DNA of 19,946 nucleotides from Clostridiales bacterium (GTDB lineage: Bacteria; Bacillota; Clostridia; Lachnospirales; Lachnospiraceae). The stretch spans positions 1 through 19,946 of the forward strand of contig JAHZAT010000002.1 of NCBI GenBank assembly GCA_019423795.1, in the 5' to 3' direction. The position numbers and the translations under genes were made by a program. Below are positions 7,441 through 15,227 of this stretch, one piece after another (the stretch's first letter is position 1; every line of letters starts with the position of its first letter). The notes beneath the pieces were generated by a model. The model was not told the origin of the DNA, ran no database searches, and saw only the letters and a program-made list of their open reading frames with translations.

Positions 7441-9501
7441 ATGAAAACACAGCAGAAGATTTTTATGAACCGGGAACTGTCCTGGCTTAAGTTTAACGAA
7501 CGCGTATTAGAAGAGGCTGAGAATAGAGAAGTACCACTATGTGAACGATTGACATTTGCATCCATTTACCAGAGCAACTTAGATGAATTCTTTATGGTAA
7601 GAGTTGGATCTTTGATCGATCAGATGTTACTTGATAAGAACATGAAAGAAAATAAGACAAAGATGACACCACAGGAACAGATTGATGCGATCATTCCACA
7701 GGTACAGAAATTAAATAGAAGAAAAGACAGCGTATATGAGGAGATGATGGATTCTCTGAAAGAACACAACATCCATCTGGTAAATTTTCAAAAAATATCT
7801 AAAAAAGAAAGCGAATATTTAAGAGCTTATTTTCAAGCAGAAATCGCGCCATTGATCTCTCCTACGATCATAGGGAAGAGACAGCCATTTCCTTTTTTAA
7901 AGAATAAAGAAATCTACGCAGTTGCTGTGTTAGAAACTAAAAATGGAAAAGAAAAATTAGGAATTATCCCATGTGGAAATGAAACGTTTGACAGATTGAT
8001 CAATATTTCTGGAAAAGATGCTTATATGTTATCAGAAGAAATGATTCTTCACTATGTGCCAAGGATCTTCAAAGGATACCATGTCAAATCAAAAACATTG
8101 ATCCGAATTACAAGAAATGCAGATATTGATGCAGATTCTATGTATGATGAAGATCTTGATTATCGCGATTTCATGGTAGAACTAATCAAGAAAAGAAAGA
8201 AATTAGCACCAGTCCGAATGGAATTATCAAGAGAGATGGATGGAGAGATCATTGATCTTTTATGTGAGTATCTGGAACTTGAAAGAAAATATGTATTCTA
8301 TACACAGACACCGTTAGATCTGTCTTTTGTATTTAAGATTCAGGATATTTTAAGAAAAGAGACAGAATTGTTTTTTGAGAAAAGAGTTCCTCAAAGATCA
8401 CCACAGTTTAACGAAGAAATGCCAATTATGGATCAGATTGAAAAAGAAGATAAGTTACTCTCTTATCCATATGAAAGTATGCGGCCATTTCTAAAAATGC
8501 TTCAGGAAGCGGCAGAAGATAAAGATGTTGTTTCAATCAAAATGACATTATATCGTGTCGCAAAGCAGAGTAAGATCATTGCATCTTTGATCGAGGCAGC
8601 AGAAAATGGAAAAGATGTCACGATCCTTGTAGAATTAAAGGCTAGATTTGATGAGGAAAATAATATTGAATGGTCCAGACAGTTAGAAGATGCAGGATGC
8701 CGCGTGATCTATGGATTAGATGGTTATAAAGTACACTCTAAATTATGTCTGATCACAAGAAAGAAAAAAGGAAAAGTATCTTATATCACACAGATCGGAA
8801 CAGGCAACTACAATGAAAAGACAAGCAGACTTTATACAGATCTTTCTTTAATGACAGCAAATGTAGATATTGCGTTGGAAGCTGCGGAAGTTTTTCAGGC
8901 ATTATCTATGGGAGAGACTGTGGAAGAAACGGATCATCTGCTAGTAGCTCCACACTGTCTACAGAATAAAGTGATCCATATGATCGATCGGGAAATTGAA
9001 CATGCAAAAGCTGGAGAACCAGCTTATATTGGATTAAAAATGAACTCTTTAACAGACAAAAAGATCATGGAGAAATTGATCAAAGCATCCAAAGCAGGTG
9101 TGAAGATTGACATGGTCATTCGAGGAATCTGTTGTCTGATTCCGGGAGTAAAGGGTGAAACAGATAATATTCAAGTAAGAAGTATTGTGGGAAGATACTT
9201 AGAACATTCAAGAATCTATATTTTTGGAACGAAGGGCAGAGAAAAAGTTTATATAGCGTCAGCAGATTTTATGACAAGAAATACATTAAGAAGAGTCGAG
9301 GTAGCCGTACCGATCTACAATACAGATATTAAAATGCAGCTGATCGAGATGTTTATTACAATGTTAAGTGATAATGTAAAAGCAAGAGAAGAAGATCACA
9401 ATGGAAATTATAAAATTCCTAAAAATCAGGATACACCACTAAATTCACAGGAATTTTTCTATAAGCAGGCATATTTGAATGCGAAAAATGTAAATTCATA
9501 A
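7441..9501 (+). CDS. ppk1: Polyphosphate kinase 1
   Basis: This enzyme reversibly polymerises the gamma phosphate of ATP into inorganic polyphosphate. I place the start at the ATG at 7441, preceded by GGAGG (7431-7435), giving 686 residues, close to E. coli PPK (688). The frame is open upstream to 7249, but that extension shows no family sequence and no ribosome binding site. The N-terminal FMNRELSWLKFNERVLEEA is diagnostic, followed by the SNLDEFFMVRV region. The autophosphorylated histidine is His432 in VHSKLCLITR, and the second conserved histidine is His589 in YLEHSRIYIF. Both match the E. coli positions (435 and 592) closely. It is divergent from mutS2; no ppx gene adjoins it. Confidence 0.95.
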   Translation: MKTQQKIFMNRELSWLKFNERVLEEAENREVPLCERLTFASIYQSNLDEFFMVRVGSLIDQMLLDKNMKENKTKMTPQEQIDAIIPQVQKLNRRKDSVYEEMMDSLKEHNIHLVNFQKISKKESEYLRAYFQAEIAPLISPTIIGKRQPFPFLKNKEIYAVAVLETKNGKEKLGIIPCGNETFDRLINISGKDAYMLSEEMILHYVPRIFKGYHVKSKTLIRITRNADIDADSMYDEDLDYRDFMVELIKKRKKLAPVRMELSREMDGEIIDLLCEYLELERKYVFYTQTPLDLSFVFKIQDILRKETELFFEKRVPQRSPQFNEEMPIMDQIEKEDKLLSYPYESMRPFLKMLQEAAEDKDVVSIKMTLYRVAKQSKIIASLIEAAENGKDVTILVELKARFDEENNIEWSRQLEDAGCRVIYGLDGYKVHSKLCLITRKKKGKVSYITQIGTGNYNEKTSRLYTDLSLMTANVDIALEAAEVFQALSMGETVEETDHLLVAPHCLQNKVIHMIDREIEHAKAGEPAYIGLKMNSLTDKKIMEKLIKASKAGVKIDMVIRGICCLIPGVKGETDNIQVRSIVGRYLEHSRIYIFGTKGREKVYIASADFMTRNTLRRVEVAVPIYNTDIKMQLIEMFITMLSDNVKAREEDHNGNYKIPKNQDTPLNSQEFFYKQAYLNAKNVNS

Positions 9502-9571
9502 ACAGTTTTGTGCCTTTTGAAATCATGACGTTCATAATAAGTAAATTTCACTAGATTTTACAACTAAACTG

Positions 9572-9580
9572 TGGCATAAT
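9572..9580 (+). promoter_or_regulatory. Candidate extended -10 promoter for the YhaM gene
   Basis: TGGCATAAT gives an extended -10 (TGn then CATAAT, five of six bases). No convincing -35 lies at the right distance, which is common for extended -10 promoters. Transcription would start near 9587 and give a leader of about 75 bases. Confidence 0.35.
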
Positions 9581-9610
9581 AACATAGGTAAAAAATAGAG
9601 GATTTAAAAA

Positions 9611-9633
9611 TCGCCAGGAGAGTTGGCTGGCGA
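9611..9633 (+). other. Leader hairpin upstream of the YhaM gene
   Basis: The arms TCGCCAG (9611-9617) and CTGGCGA (9627-9633) form a perfect seven-base-pair stem with a nine-base loop, 27 bases before the start codon. No U-run follows, so it is not a terminator. It could stabilise the leader or be a binding site; the ribosome binding site AGAAAGG (9645-9651) stays outside it. Confidence 0.4.
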
Positions 9634-9660
9634 AGAACGAATTTAGAAAGGCACAAAGCA

Positions 9661-10602
9661 ATGAGATATATTAGTGATTTGCACGAAGGAGATCAGGTTT
9701 CCGAGATTTATTTATGCAAAACAAAATCACCGGGAACATCCAAATTTGGAAAATCATATTATTCCCTGACACTACAAGATAAAACAGGAATGATCGACGG
9801 AAAGGTATGGGAACTTACCAATGCGATCGGACATTTCGAGGCGATGGACTACATTTTAGTCAGAGGACAGGTAACAAGTTACCAGGGTTCTAACCAGTTA
9901 AACATCCAACAGATCCGTAAAGCTCAGGAAGGTGAGTTTGACATGGCAGATTATATGCCAAGTACCAAGAAGGATATTGATGGGATGTTCAAAGAGCTTC
10001 TTGCAATGATCAGCAAGACAAAGAACCAGTATTTAAAACAGTTAGCAGAGAAGATCTTTATAGAGGATAAAAATTTTGCAAGAGAATTCAAAGTACATTC
10101 CGCAGCAAAAAGCGTACACCATGGGTATATCGGAGGGCTTTTAGAGCACAGTTTATCTGTAGCGAAGATTTGCGAAAGCTATGCAAATCTGTATCCACAG
10201 TTAAACAGAGACTTGATCGTAATGTGTGCATTATGGCATGATATGGGGAAAGTCGAAGAATTATCAAGCTTTCCAGAGAATGACTATACAGATGAAGGTC
10301 AGTTAGTTGGACACATTGTGATGGGAGCGATCAAATTAGACCGCCTGATCCGTGAGATTCCAGGTTTCCCACCAAAACTTGCAAATGAAGTAAAACACTG
10401 TATGTTAGCACATCACGGAGAATTAGAATTTGGTTCTCCAAAGAAACCTGCATTATTAGAAGCAATTGCACTAAGTCAGGCAGATAATTTAGATGCGAAG
10501 ATGGAAACATTTGCAGAGATCATGGAGAAACAAAAAGAAGATCAGGAATGGTCAGGATTCCAGCGTTTATTAGATACAAGAATCCGTAAGACCTCTATCT
10601 AA
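9661..10602 (+). CDS. yhaM: 3'-5' exoribonuclease YhaM
   Basis: This 313-residue cytoplasmic nuclease trims RNA (and in vitro single-stranded DNA) from the 3' end. An N-terminal OB-fold nucleic-acid-binding domain spans about residues 10-90 (SLTLQDKTGMIDGKVWE). An HD phosphohydrolase-type domain follows, with His163 in EHSLSVAK and the HD pair at 193-194 (ALWHDMGK); a further LAHHGE motif is consistent with metal coordination. Length and domain order match B. subtilis YhaM (314 residues). The start follows an AGAAAGG. It stands between ppk1 and rlmD, all on the plus strand, but has its own leader. Confidence 0.93.
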   Translation: MRYISDLHEGDQVSEIYLCKTKSPGTSKFGKSYYSLTLQDKTGMIDGKVWELTNAIGHFEAMDYILVRGQVTSYQGSNQLNIQQIRKAQEGEFDMADYMPSTKKDIDGMFKELLAMISKTKNQYLKQLAEKIFIEDKNFAREFKVHSAAKSVHHGYIGGLLEHSLSVAKICESYANLYPQLNRDLIVMCALWHDMGKVEELSSFPENDYTDEGQLVGHIVMGAIKLDRLIREIPGFPPKLANEVKHCMLAHHGELEFGSPKKPALLEAIALSQADNLDAKMETFAEIMEKQKEDQEWSGFQRLLDTRIRKTSI

Positions 10603-10665
10603 AAGAATTATAATAAAATAGGATCAATACAACAGTTTAACCAAGAAAAAGATACAGAGGTGCGT

Positions 10666-12039
10666 ATGGAATTTAAAAAAAATCAGATCGTAGAACTCTA
10701 TATCGATGACATTGGGAACGAAGGAGAGGGCATCGGCCATATAGATGGTTATGCCCTTTTTTTAAAAGATGCAGTCATCGGAGACAAAGTTCGTGCAAAG
10801 ATCATCAAAACAAAGAAAAATTATGGCTTCGCAAGAGTAGAAGAAGTCATAGAAGCATCCAAAGACAGAGTCAGCCCACGCTGTTCCAAAGCAAGACAGT
10901 GCGGAGGATGTACATTACAGCATTTAGCTTATGAAAAGCAGTTAGAATATAAATTTAATAAAGTGAAAAACTGTTTAGAAAGAATTGGAGGCTTAGAAAA
11001 TATTGAAGAAAAAATGGAACCGATCCTTGGGATGGAAGAACCATTTTACTATCGAAACAAAGCTCAGTTTCCAGTCGGATATGACAAAGAAGGGAATCTT
11101 ATCACAGGATTTTATGCAGGAAGGACGCATCATATTATTGATTGCACACACTGTATGATCCAACATCCAGTGAACGAACAGATTTTATTAAAAGTCTTGG
11201 ACTATATGAAGAAAAACAATATTACAGCTTATGACGAAAAGACCCATAAAGGATTGGTCCGCCACATTGTAACAAGAGTCGGATTCAAAACAGGTGAGAT
11301 CATGGTCTGTCTTGTTGTGAATGGGAGCAAAAAGAATCTGAGAAACTTAGAAATGCTCGTAGATTCCTTAACAGAAGTCGAAGGAATGACAAGTATCTGC
11401 GTCAATATCAACAAAGAAAAGACAAACAGGATCTTGGGAAGCAAGATTGAAGAAGTATATGGTAAACCATACATTTATGATTATATTGGCAATGTAAAAT
11501 ACCAGATCGGACCACTATCTTTCTTCCAGGTCAATCCAACACAAACAAAAGTATTATACGAAAAAGCTATGGAATACGCAGATTTAAAAGGCGAAGAAAC
11601 CGTATGGGATCTCTATTGCGGAATCGGAACTATTTCCTTATTCCTGGCTCAGAAAGCAAAGAAAGTTTATGGAGTAGAAATCGTCAAAGAAGCCATCGAC
11701 GACGCAAGATTAAATGCTAAGATGAATGGCTTTGATAATGCAGAATTCTTCGTAGGAAAAGCAGAAGAAGTACTTCCAAGAGAATACGAGAAAAATGGAG
11801 TCTATGCAGACACGATCGTCGTTGACCCACCAAGAAAGGGATGCGACAGTAAACTGTTAGAAACAATGGTGAAAATGGCACCCAAACGAATCGTATATGT
11901 AAGCTGTGATCCAGCAACACTAGCCAGAGATTTAAAAGTACTATCAGAACAAGGCTACGAAGTCGAAAAAGTCTGCGCCGTCGACCAATTTAGCCACAGC
12001 TCACATGTAGAGACTGTGGTGAGATTAAAACGAAAATAG
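10666..12039 (+). CDS. rlmD: 23S rRNA (uracil-5-)-methyltransferase RlmD/RlmCD
   Basis: This 457-residue SAM-dependent enzyme methylates C5 of uridine in 23S rRNA (U1939; the Gram-positive relative RlmCD also modifies U747). The order is an N-terminal TRAM domain (about 1-60), an iron-sulphur cluster site with Cys73, Cys79 and Cys82 (CSKARQCGGC) plus a later Cys near 160, then the Rossmann methyltransferase domain with VWDLYCGIGTISLF. Cys414 in YVSCDPATLARD is the catalytic nucleophile. I prefer ATG 10666 over GTG 10660, because the AGAGG at 10656-10660 would overlap the GTG. Which uridines it modifies cannot be read from the sequence. Confidence 0.92.
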   Translation: MEFKKNQIVELYIDDIGNEGEGIGHIDGYALFLKDAVIGDKVRAKIIKTKKNYGFARVEEVIEASKDRVSPRCSKARQCGGCTLQHLAYEKQLEYKFNKVKNCLERIGGLENIEEKMEPILGMEEPFYYRNKAQFPVGYDKEGNLITGFYAGRTHHIIDCTHCMIQHPVNEQILLKVLDYMKKNNITAYDEKTHKGLVRHIVTRVGFKTGEIMVCLVVNGSKKNLRNLEMLVDSLTEVEGMTSICVNINKEKTNRILGSKIEEVYGKPYIYDYIGNVKYQIGPLSFFQVNPTQTKVLYEKAMEYADLKGEETVWDLYCGIGTISLFLAQKAKKVYGVEIVKEAIDDARLNAKMNGFDNAEFFVGKAEEVLPREYEKNGVYADTIVVDPPRKGCDSKLLETMVKMAPKRIVYVSCDPATLARDLKVLSEQGYEVEKVCAVDQFSHSSHVETVVRLKRK

Positions 12040-12058
12040 GTTATTTTATTTGTATGAG

Positions 12059-12246
12059 TTGAAGGTCATCGAGTATTTAGAGAAAAAATGAAAGATAGCA
12101 TGTGAGCAACACGAATTCCATTGACGGAGTTTTGACAGAACGCTTATCCGCTGGATCTCCTGCGATTCTATCAAAACTCCTATGGAATTCGATCGTTGCT
12201 CACATGCTATCTTTCATTTTTTCTCTAAATACCTGAAGACTTTCAA
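12059..12246. repeat. Long imperfect palindrome (inverted duplication)
   Basis: The 317-nt gap between the convergent rlmD and HAD genes is dominated by this structure. A perfect 38-bp core pairs 12073-12110 with 12195-12232. Inside the core, about 28 further bases pair with one small length difference and a few mismatches (GGAGTTTTGA against TCAAAACTCC). A 20-30-base apex follows, which contains its own small hairpin ATCC-GCT-GGAT (12146-12156). Outside the core the arms continue with decaying similarity to 12059 and 12246. A further nine-base match (TGTATGAGT at 12051-12059, ACTCATACA at 12328-12336) may mark outer ends. RNA from either strand would fold into one hairpin of about 190 nt. 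It could be a MITE-like element, a structured RNA or a terminator-like insulator; no U-run follows the right arm. Confidence 0.85.
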
Positions 12247-12356
12247 TTATAAAATTAAGAAAATTCAAGCTGGTGGACGTTATTGGTTTTCAGGTTATGT
12301 TGCAGTAGACAGGAAATTATAATAAATACTCATACATGACCAACACTACTTACAGA

Positions 12357-13238
12357 TCACAACTTGAAATTCTCTCGATCTGCAAGTATACAATTAATAA
12401 TATAAGCAATTCCATCACGAGTATTCGCACGTGTCTGGTAAACACAGATATTGCGGATCATATCACAAGCATTCTCCATAGCAACGGAATGAATACCAGG
12501 GATAGATAACATAGAATAATCATTTTCACTGTCACCGATCGCGATGATCTCTTCTGGTTTTAATCCATCTTTTTTTGCATAATCTAGTAAAGAGCTTCCC
12601 TTCTGAGCATTGATAGAAGTAATCTCAATATCCGTTGGAACCGTAGATACAACAGCAAGTCCCGGAATCTTTTCGAGTTCTACACGTAATTTCTTTAAAG
12701 ATTCATGATCTGGAGAGTTTGATGTGATCTTTAGGATGCGGTGGTCACTGTTTAATAACGCCTCCTGACCATCAACAAAGATAACATCATCAACTAACTC
12801 ACGGTAATCATCTAAAGTATATTTCATATCTGGGTGATTGACCTGAATGGCAGGAATGAATACATCTCTTGTATAAATTTCACGTTCTTCTAATGGAAGA
12901 AGAGAAATACGTCCTTCTGTTGTAAATAATGCAGGTTCCATTCCGTATTTATTAAATGCATCAAAAATGGTGCGGACAGTTTCTTTGTCAAGAATATGCT
13001 CGAATAAAAGATTTCCATCTTTATCAAAAGCACAAGCTCCATTACTGCAGATTAAGTCGCATTTTAATCCGGCTGCTTCCACAAGACCGCGTGCATTTGG
13101 ATATTCACGTCCTGTGTTGATAATAAAATTGATACCATTTTCCTGAGCTCTTTTGATCGCTTCGACATTGATCGGGGTAATCTGACGATAGCTGTCAAGA
13201 AGAGTACCATCCATATCGGATGAAATTAATTTAATCAT
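12357..13238 (-). CDS. Cof-type HAD family phosphatase (copy A)
   Basis: This 293-residue cytoplasmic hydrolase belongs to the Cof/YidA branch of the HAD superfamily (type IIB cap), which dephosphorylates sugar phosphates and related small molecules. Motif I is SDMDGTLLDS (nucleophile Asp8, general acid Asp10), motif II is the Thr in INTGREY, and motif IV is IGDSENDYSML with the metal-binding acidic residues. The start has GGAGGC (13245-13250 complement). It is the downstream member of a tandem pair with a homologous gene and lies next to the long palindrome. The substrate cannot be predicted from the sequence. Confidence 0.9.
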   Translation of the reverse strand: MIKLISSDMDGTLLDSYRQITPINVEAIKRAQENGINFIINTGREYPNARGLVEAAGLKCDLICSNGACAFDKDGNLLFEHILDKETVRTIFDAFNKYGMEPALFTTEGRISLLPLEEREIYTRDVFIPAIQVNHPDMKYTLDDYRELVDDVIFVDGQEALLNSDHRILKITSNSPDHESLKKLRVELEKIPGLAVVSTVPTDIEITSINAQKGSSLLDYAKKDGLKPEEIIAIGDSENDYSMLSIPGIHSVAMENACDMIRNICVYQTRANTRDGIAYIINCILADRENFKL

Positions 13239-13291
13239 GTGATAGCCTCCTGTATTGGGTGTAATTTCTTCTCATCTTTATAGTATCACAA

Positions 13292-13314
13292 TTGGAATAG
13301 ATAAAACATTCCAA
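13292..13314. repeat. Short inverted repeat upstream of HAD gene A
   Basis: TTGGAAT (13292-13298) and ATTCCAA (13308-13314) are perfect seven-base inverted arms around a nine-base centre, in the 101-nt gap between the two HAD genes. It could be an operator for copy A or a weak stem-loop after copy B; no T-run supports a terminator. Confidence 0.35.
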
Positions 13315-13339
13315 ATTGCTTAAAAATATATTTCAATGA

Positions 13340-14212
13340 TCATTGTCTGGAAAGAATCTGTTCCAACACGATCGCAACGCCGTCGTGATCGTTATCAGTT
13401 GTGTGATGGAGACAGATCTCCTGAATGATATCATCTGCATTTCCCATGGCAATGCTTTCGATATAAGGAAGTCCAAGCATAGAATAATCATTTTCACTGT
13501 CACCGATAACCATGGTATCTTTCAGTGGAATCTGATATTTTTCAGTATAAAAATGAACGGCCGCACCTTTTAATGCATTTACAGCTGTGATATCGAGACG
13601 ATATGGACTCTGATGGGATACTGCAAAGTGTGGGACCTGCGTATGAAGGCTGTTTGTAAGCTGTTCAAGTTTCTGCTGGTCTAAGGACTGTGTCGTGATT
13701 TTAATGATCTGTGGATTCTCAGAAAGAAGAAGTTGTCCATTATCATAAAAATGAGCATTTTCAAGTCGTTCACAGATATAAGACTCTTCGTCTAGTATGT
13801 GGCTTGGAAATTCTTCTCTCAAAGCGGGAACAACTTCAGAAGACAGATAATTTGCATATCCTTCCTTGGAACCCAAGACACATAATCCACGAGTACTGTG
13901 GATCTCATAAAAAGTACGACAGGAACCGAAGATCCGCAGCATCTCAGGGATACGTTTGGTTGGAATATAAGAAGCATGCAGCTGGTGCCCAGAAGTATCA
14001 AAGATGCAGGAACCGCCAAAACATGCGATATCACATGGAATCTCGTATGTATCGAGGATCTTTTTGGCATCAAAATAATTCTGTTCCGTATTGATCAAAA
14101 GACGGAGTCCCTTTCTTTGAATTTGTTTGATCGCACGGAGTGTACGATCACTGATTTGTTGTTTGCTGTTAAGCAGTGTTCCGTCAAGATCAGAAACGAT
14201 CAGCTTTATCAT
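13340..14212 (-). CDS. Cof-type HAD family phosphatase (copy B)
   Basis: This 290-residue paralog of the adjacent HAD phosphatase shares layout and motifs: SDLDGTLLNS (Asp8 and Asp10), a motif II Thr, and IGDSENDYSMLG near the C terminus. It differs where copy A has NTGREY: here the sequence is NTEQNY, so the usual Gly-Arg after the motif II Thr is lost. That Arg is widely conserved in Cof-type proteins and may affect substrate choice. The start follows AGGAGG (14221-14226 complement). The two genes probably arose by tandem duplication and then diverged; cotranscription is possible across the 101-nt gap. Confidence 0.9.
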   Translation of the reverse strand: MIKLIVSDLDGTLLNSKQQISDRTLRAIKQIQRKGLRLLINTEQNYFDAKKILDTYEIPCDIACFGGSCIFDTSGHQLHASYIPTKRIPEMLRIFGSCRTFYEIHSTRGLCVLGSKEGYANYLSSEVVPALREEFPSHILDEESYICERLENAHFYDNGQLLLSENPQIIKITTQSLDQQKLEQLTNSLHTQVPHFAVSHQSPYRLDITAVNALKGAAVHFYTEKYQIPLKDTMVIGDSENDYSMLGLPYIESIAMGNADDIIQEICLHHTTDNDHDGVAIVLEQILSRQ

Positions 14213-14236
14213 CTTGCCGTCCTCCTTTGTTTTCTA

Positions 14237-14242
14237 ATTATA
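14237..14242 (-). promoter_or_regulatory. Candidate -10 box for HAD gene B
   Basis: A perfect TATAAT on the complementary strand lies about 25 bases before the start codon of copy B, leaving room for a short leader with the AGGAGG site. I see no good -35 at 16 to 18 bp. Confidence 0.3.
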
Positions 14243-14293
14243 TCTAGGTTAATCGTAACATAAAAAAGCATAAAAATATAGTAGAAAACAGGG

Positions 14294-14322
14294 TTGAGGC
14301 AAAAAGTTGATTTGTGTATAAT
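14294..14322 (+). promoter_or_regulatory. Promoter of the exonuclease-VanW-TrmL gene cluster
   Basis: TTGAGG (14294-14299) and a perfect TATAAT (14317-14322) are separated by exactly 17 bp. Transcription would start near 14329. This places the repeat-palindrome-repeat element just downstream of the start, where a bound repressor or a folded leader could control all following genes. Confidence 0.6.
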
Positions 14323-14336
14323 ATGATGTAAGTGTC

Positions 14337-14381
14337 AATAAGTATAAATTGCGTTTGTGCTTGCACAAATAAGTATAAATT
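14337..14381 (+). promoter_or_regulatory. Leader element: direct repeats flanking a palindrome
   Basis: AATAAGTATAAATT occurs exactly twice (14337-14350 and 14368-14381), 31 bp apart. Between them lies the palindrome TTTGTGCTTGCACAAA (14354-14369), with seven-base arms and a two-base centre; its right arm overlaps the second repeat by two bases. The 31-bp period is close to three helical turns, so two proteins could bind on the same DNA face. The element sits just after the predicted transcription start and before the AGAGG (14385-14389) of the exonuclease gene. An operator is my preferred reading. Confidence 0.5.
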
Positions 14382-14398
14382 CTCAGAGGTAACGACAG

Positions 14399-15106
14399 AT
14401 GAAAGATTATGTTGCATTTGATCTGGAGACAACGGGGTTATCCCCAGATTCAGATCAGATTATTGAAATTGGAGCTGTTAAGATCAGAGATGGGAAGATC
14501 AGTGGAAAGTATAACTGTATCATTCATCCAGAGATCGAAGTCAGTGATTTTATCATCAATTTAACAGGAATCAGCAGGGATATGTTAAGGAAGGGAATTC
14601 CACTGAAAGAAGGTGTTGAGGAATTTTTGGAATTTAGCGGGGATCTTCCGGTTCTTGGACATAACGTCATGTTTGACTATAAGTTTATGAAGATGGCAGC
14701 AGCTTCATTTAAGTATCCGTTTGAGAAAACAGGAGTTGACACGCTAAAAGTAGCAAGGAAGTTATTAACTGGACTTGAAAATAAGAAGCTGGAGACACTC
14801 TGTGCTCATTATCATTATGTGAATCAGGCAGCACACCGTGCTTACGATGATGCATTAGCAACAGCTGTTGTGTTTGAGCAGATGAAGAAAGAATTTTCAA
14901 CAGAAAAGGAAATCTTTCAGCCACAACAGCTTCAATTCAAGGTAAAGAAAGAACGTCCGGCTACACCAAAACAAAAGAAGTATCTAGAGAATCTGATGAA
15001 ATATCATGCGATAGGGGAGTGCTTAGATATTGATCAGATGACACAGAGAGAAGCATCAAAGAAGATTGATCATATTATATTAAATTATGGAGTGATGAAG
15101 AAATGA
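14399..15106 (+). CDS. DEDDh 3'-5' exonuclease (DnaQ/epsilon-like)
   Basis: This 235-residue protein carries a stand-alone DnaQ-type exonuclease domain (PF00929), which removes nucleotides from 3' ends of DNA or RNA with two metal ions. The catalytic set is complete: Asp8 and Glu10 in FDLETTG, Asp93 in HNVMFDYKF, and His146 with Asp151 in HRAYDDA. After a short linker, residues from about 195 (ATPKQKKYLENL to SKKIDHII) resemble the small C-terminal helical module (DUF3072-like) found on some Firmicute exonucleases. It is too short and lacks the polymerase of PolC, so it is an accessory exonuclease. The stop codon overlaps the start of the next small gene. Confidence 0.88.
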   Translation: MKDYVAFDLETTGLSPDSDQIIEIGAVKIRDGKISGKYNCIIHPEIEVSDFIINLTGISRDMLRKGIPLKEGVEEFLEFSGDLPVLGHNVMFDYKFMKMAAASFKYPFEKTGVDTLKVARKLLTGLENKKLETLCAHYHYVNQAAHRAYDDALATAVVFEQMKKEFSTEKEIFQPQQLQFKVKKERPATPKQKKYLENLMKYHAIGECLDIDQMTQREASKKIDHIILNYGVMKK

Positions 15107-15195
15107 AAAAGAAAAGATTTTTTGTATCCGTTATTGCGATTCTTCTGATCATTGTGATGGTTGGAACAATGGTAGCAGGATATTTGATGATGTAA
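15103..15195 (+). CDS. Small single-pass membrane peptide, 30 residues
   Basis: The start ATG overlaps the exonuclease stop in an ATGA arrangement, a hallmark of translational coupling. GGAG (15090-15093) lies nine bases upstream. The peptide begins MKKKRFFVSVIAIL, continues as an unbroken hydrophobic stretch of about 22 residues and ends GYLMM, so it should sit in the membrane with the basic N terminus inside. Size and build resemble the DUF4044-type tiny membrane proteins of Firmicutes, but I cannot confirm membership. It lies 32 bases before the VanW-family gene, within one transcript. Its short length will hide it from most annotation pipelines. Function unknown. Confidence 0.6.
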   Translation: MKKKRFFVSVIAILLIIVMVGTMVAGYLMM

Positions 15196-15227
15196 GAATG
15201 AATTTGGAGAGGAAGAAGGAAGAGACG

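Noticed and set aside
12059..12246. The long palindrome as a retron msr-msd or a CRISPR-like unit.
   Set aside because: No reverse transcriptase or cas gene is nearby, and there is only one inverted pair with no spaced direct repeats.
13711..14263. Overlapping plus-strand open frames opposite the second HAD phosphatase.
   Set aside because: They are antisense shadows of a gene with complete catalytic motifs and have no ribosome binding sites.
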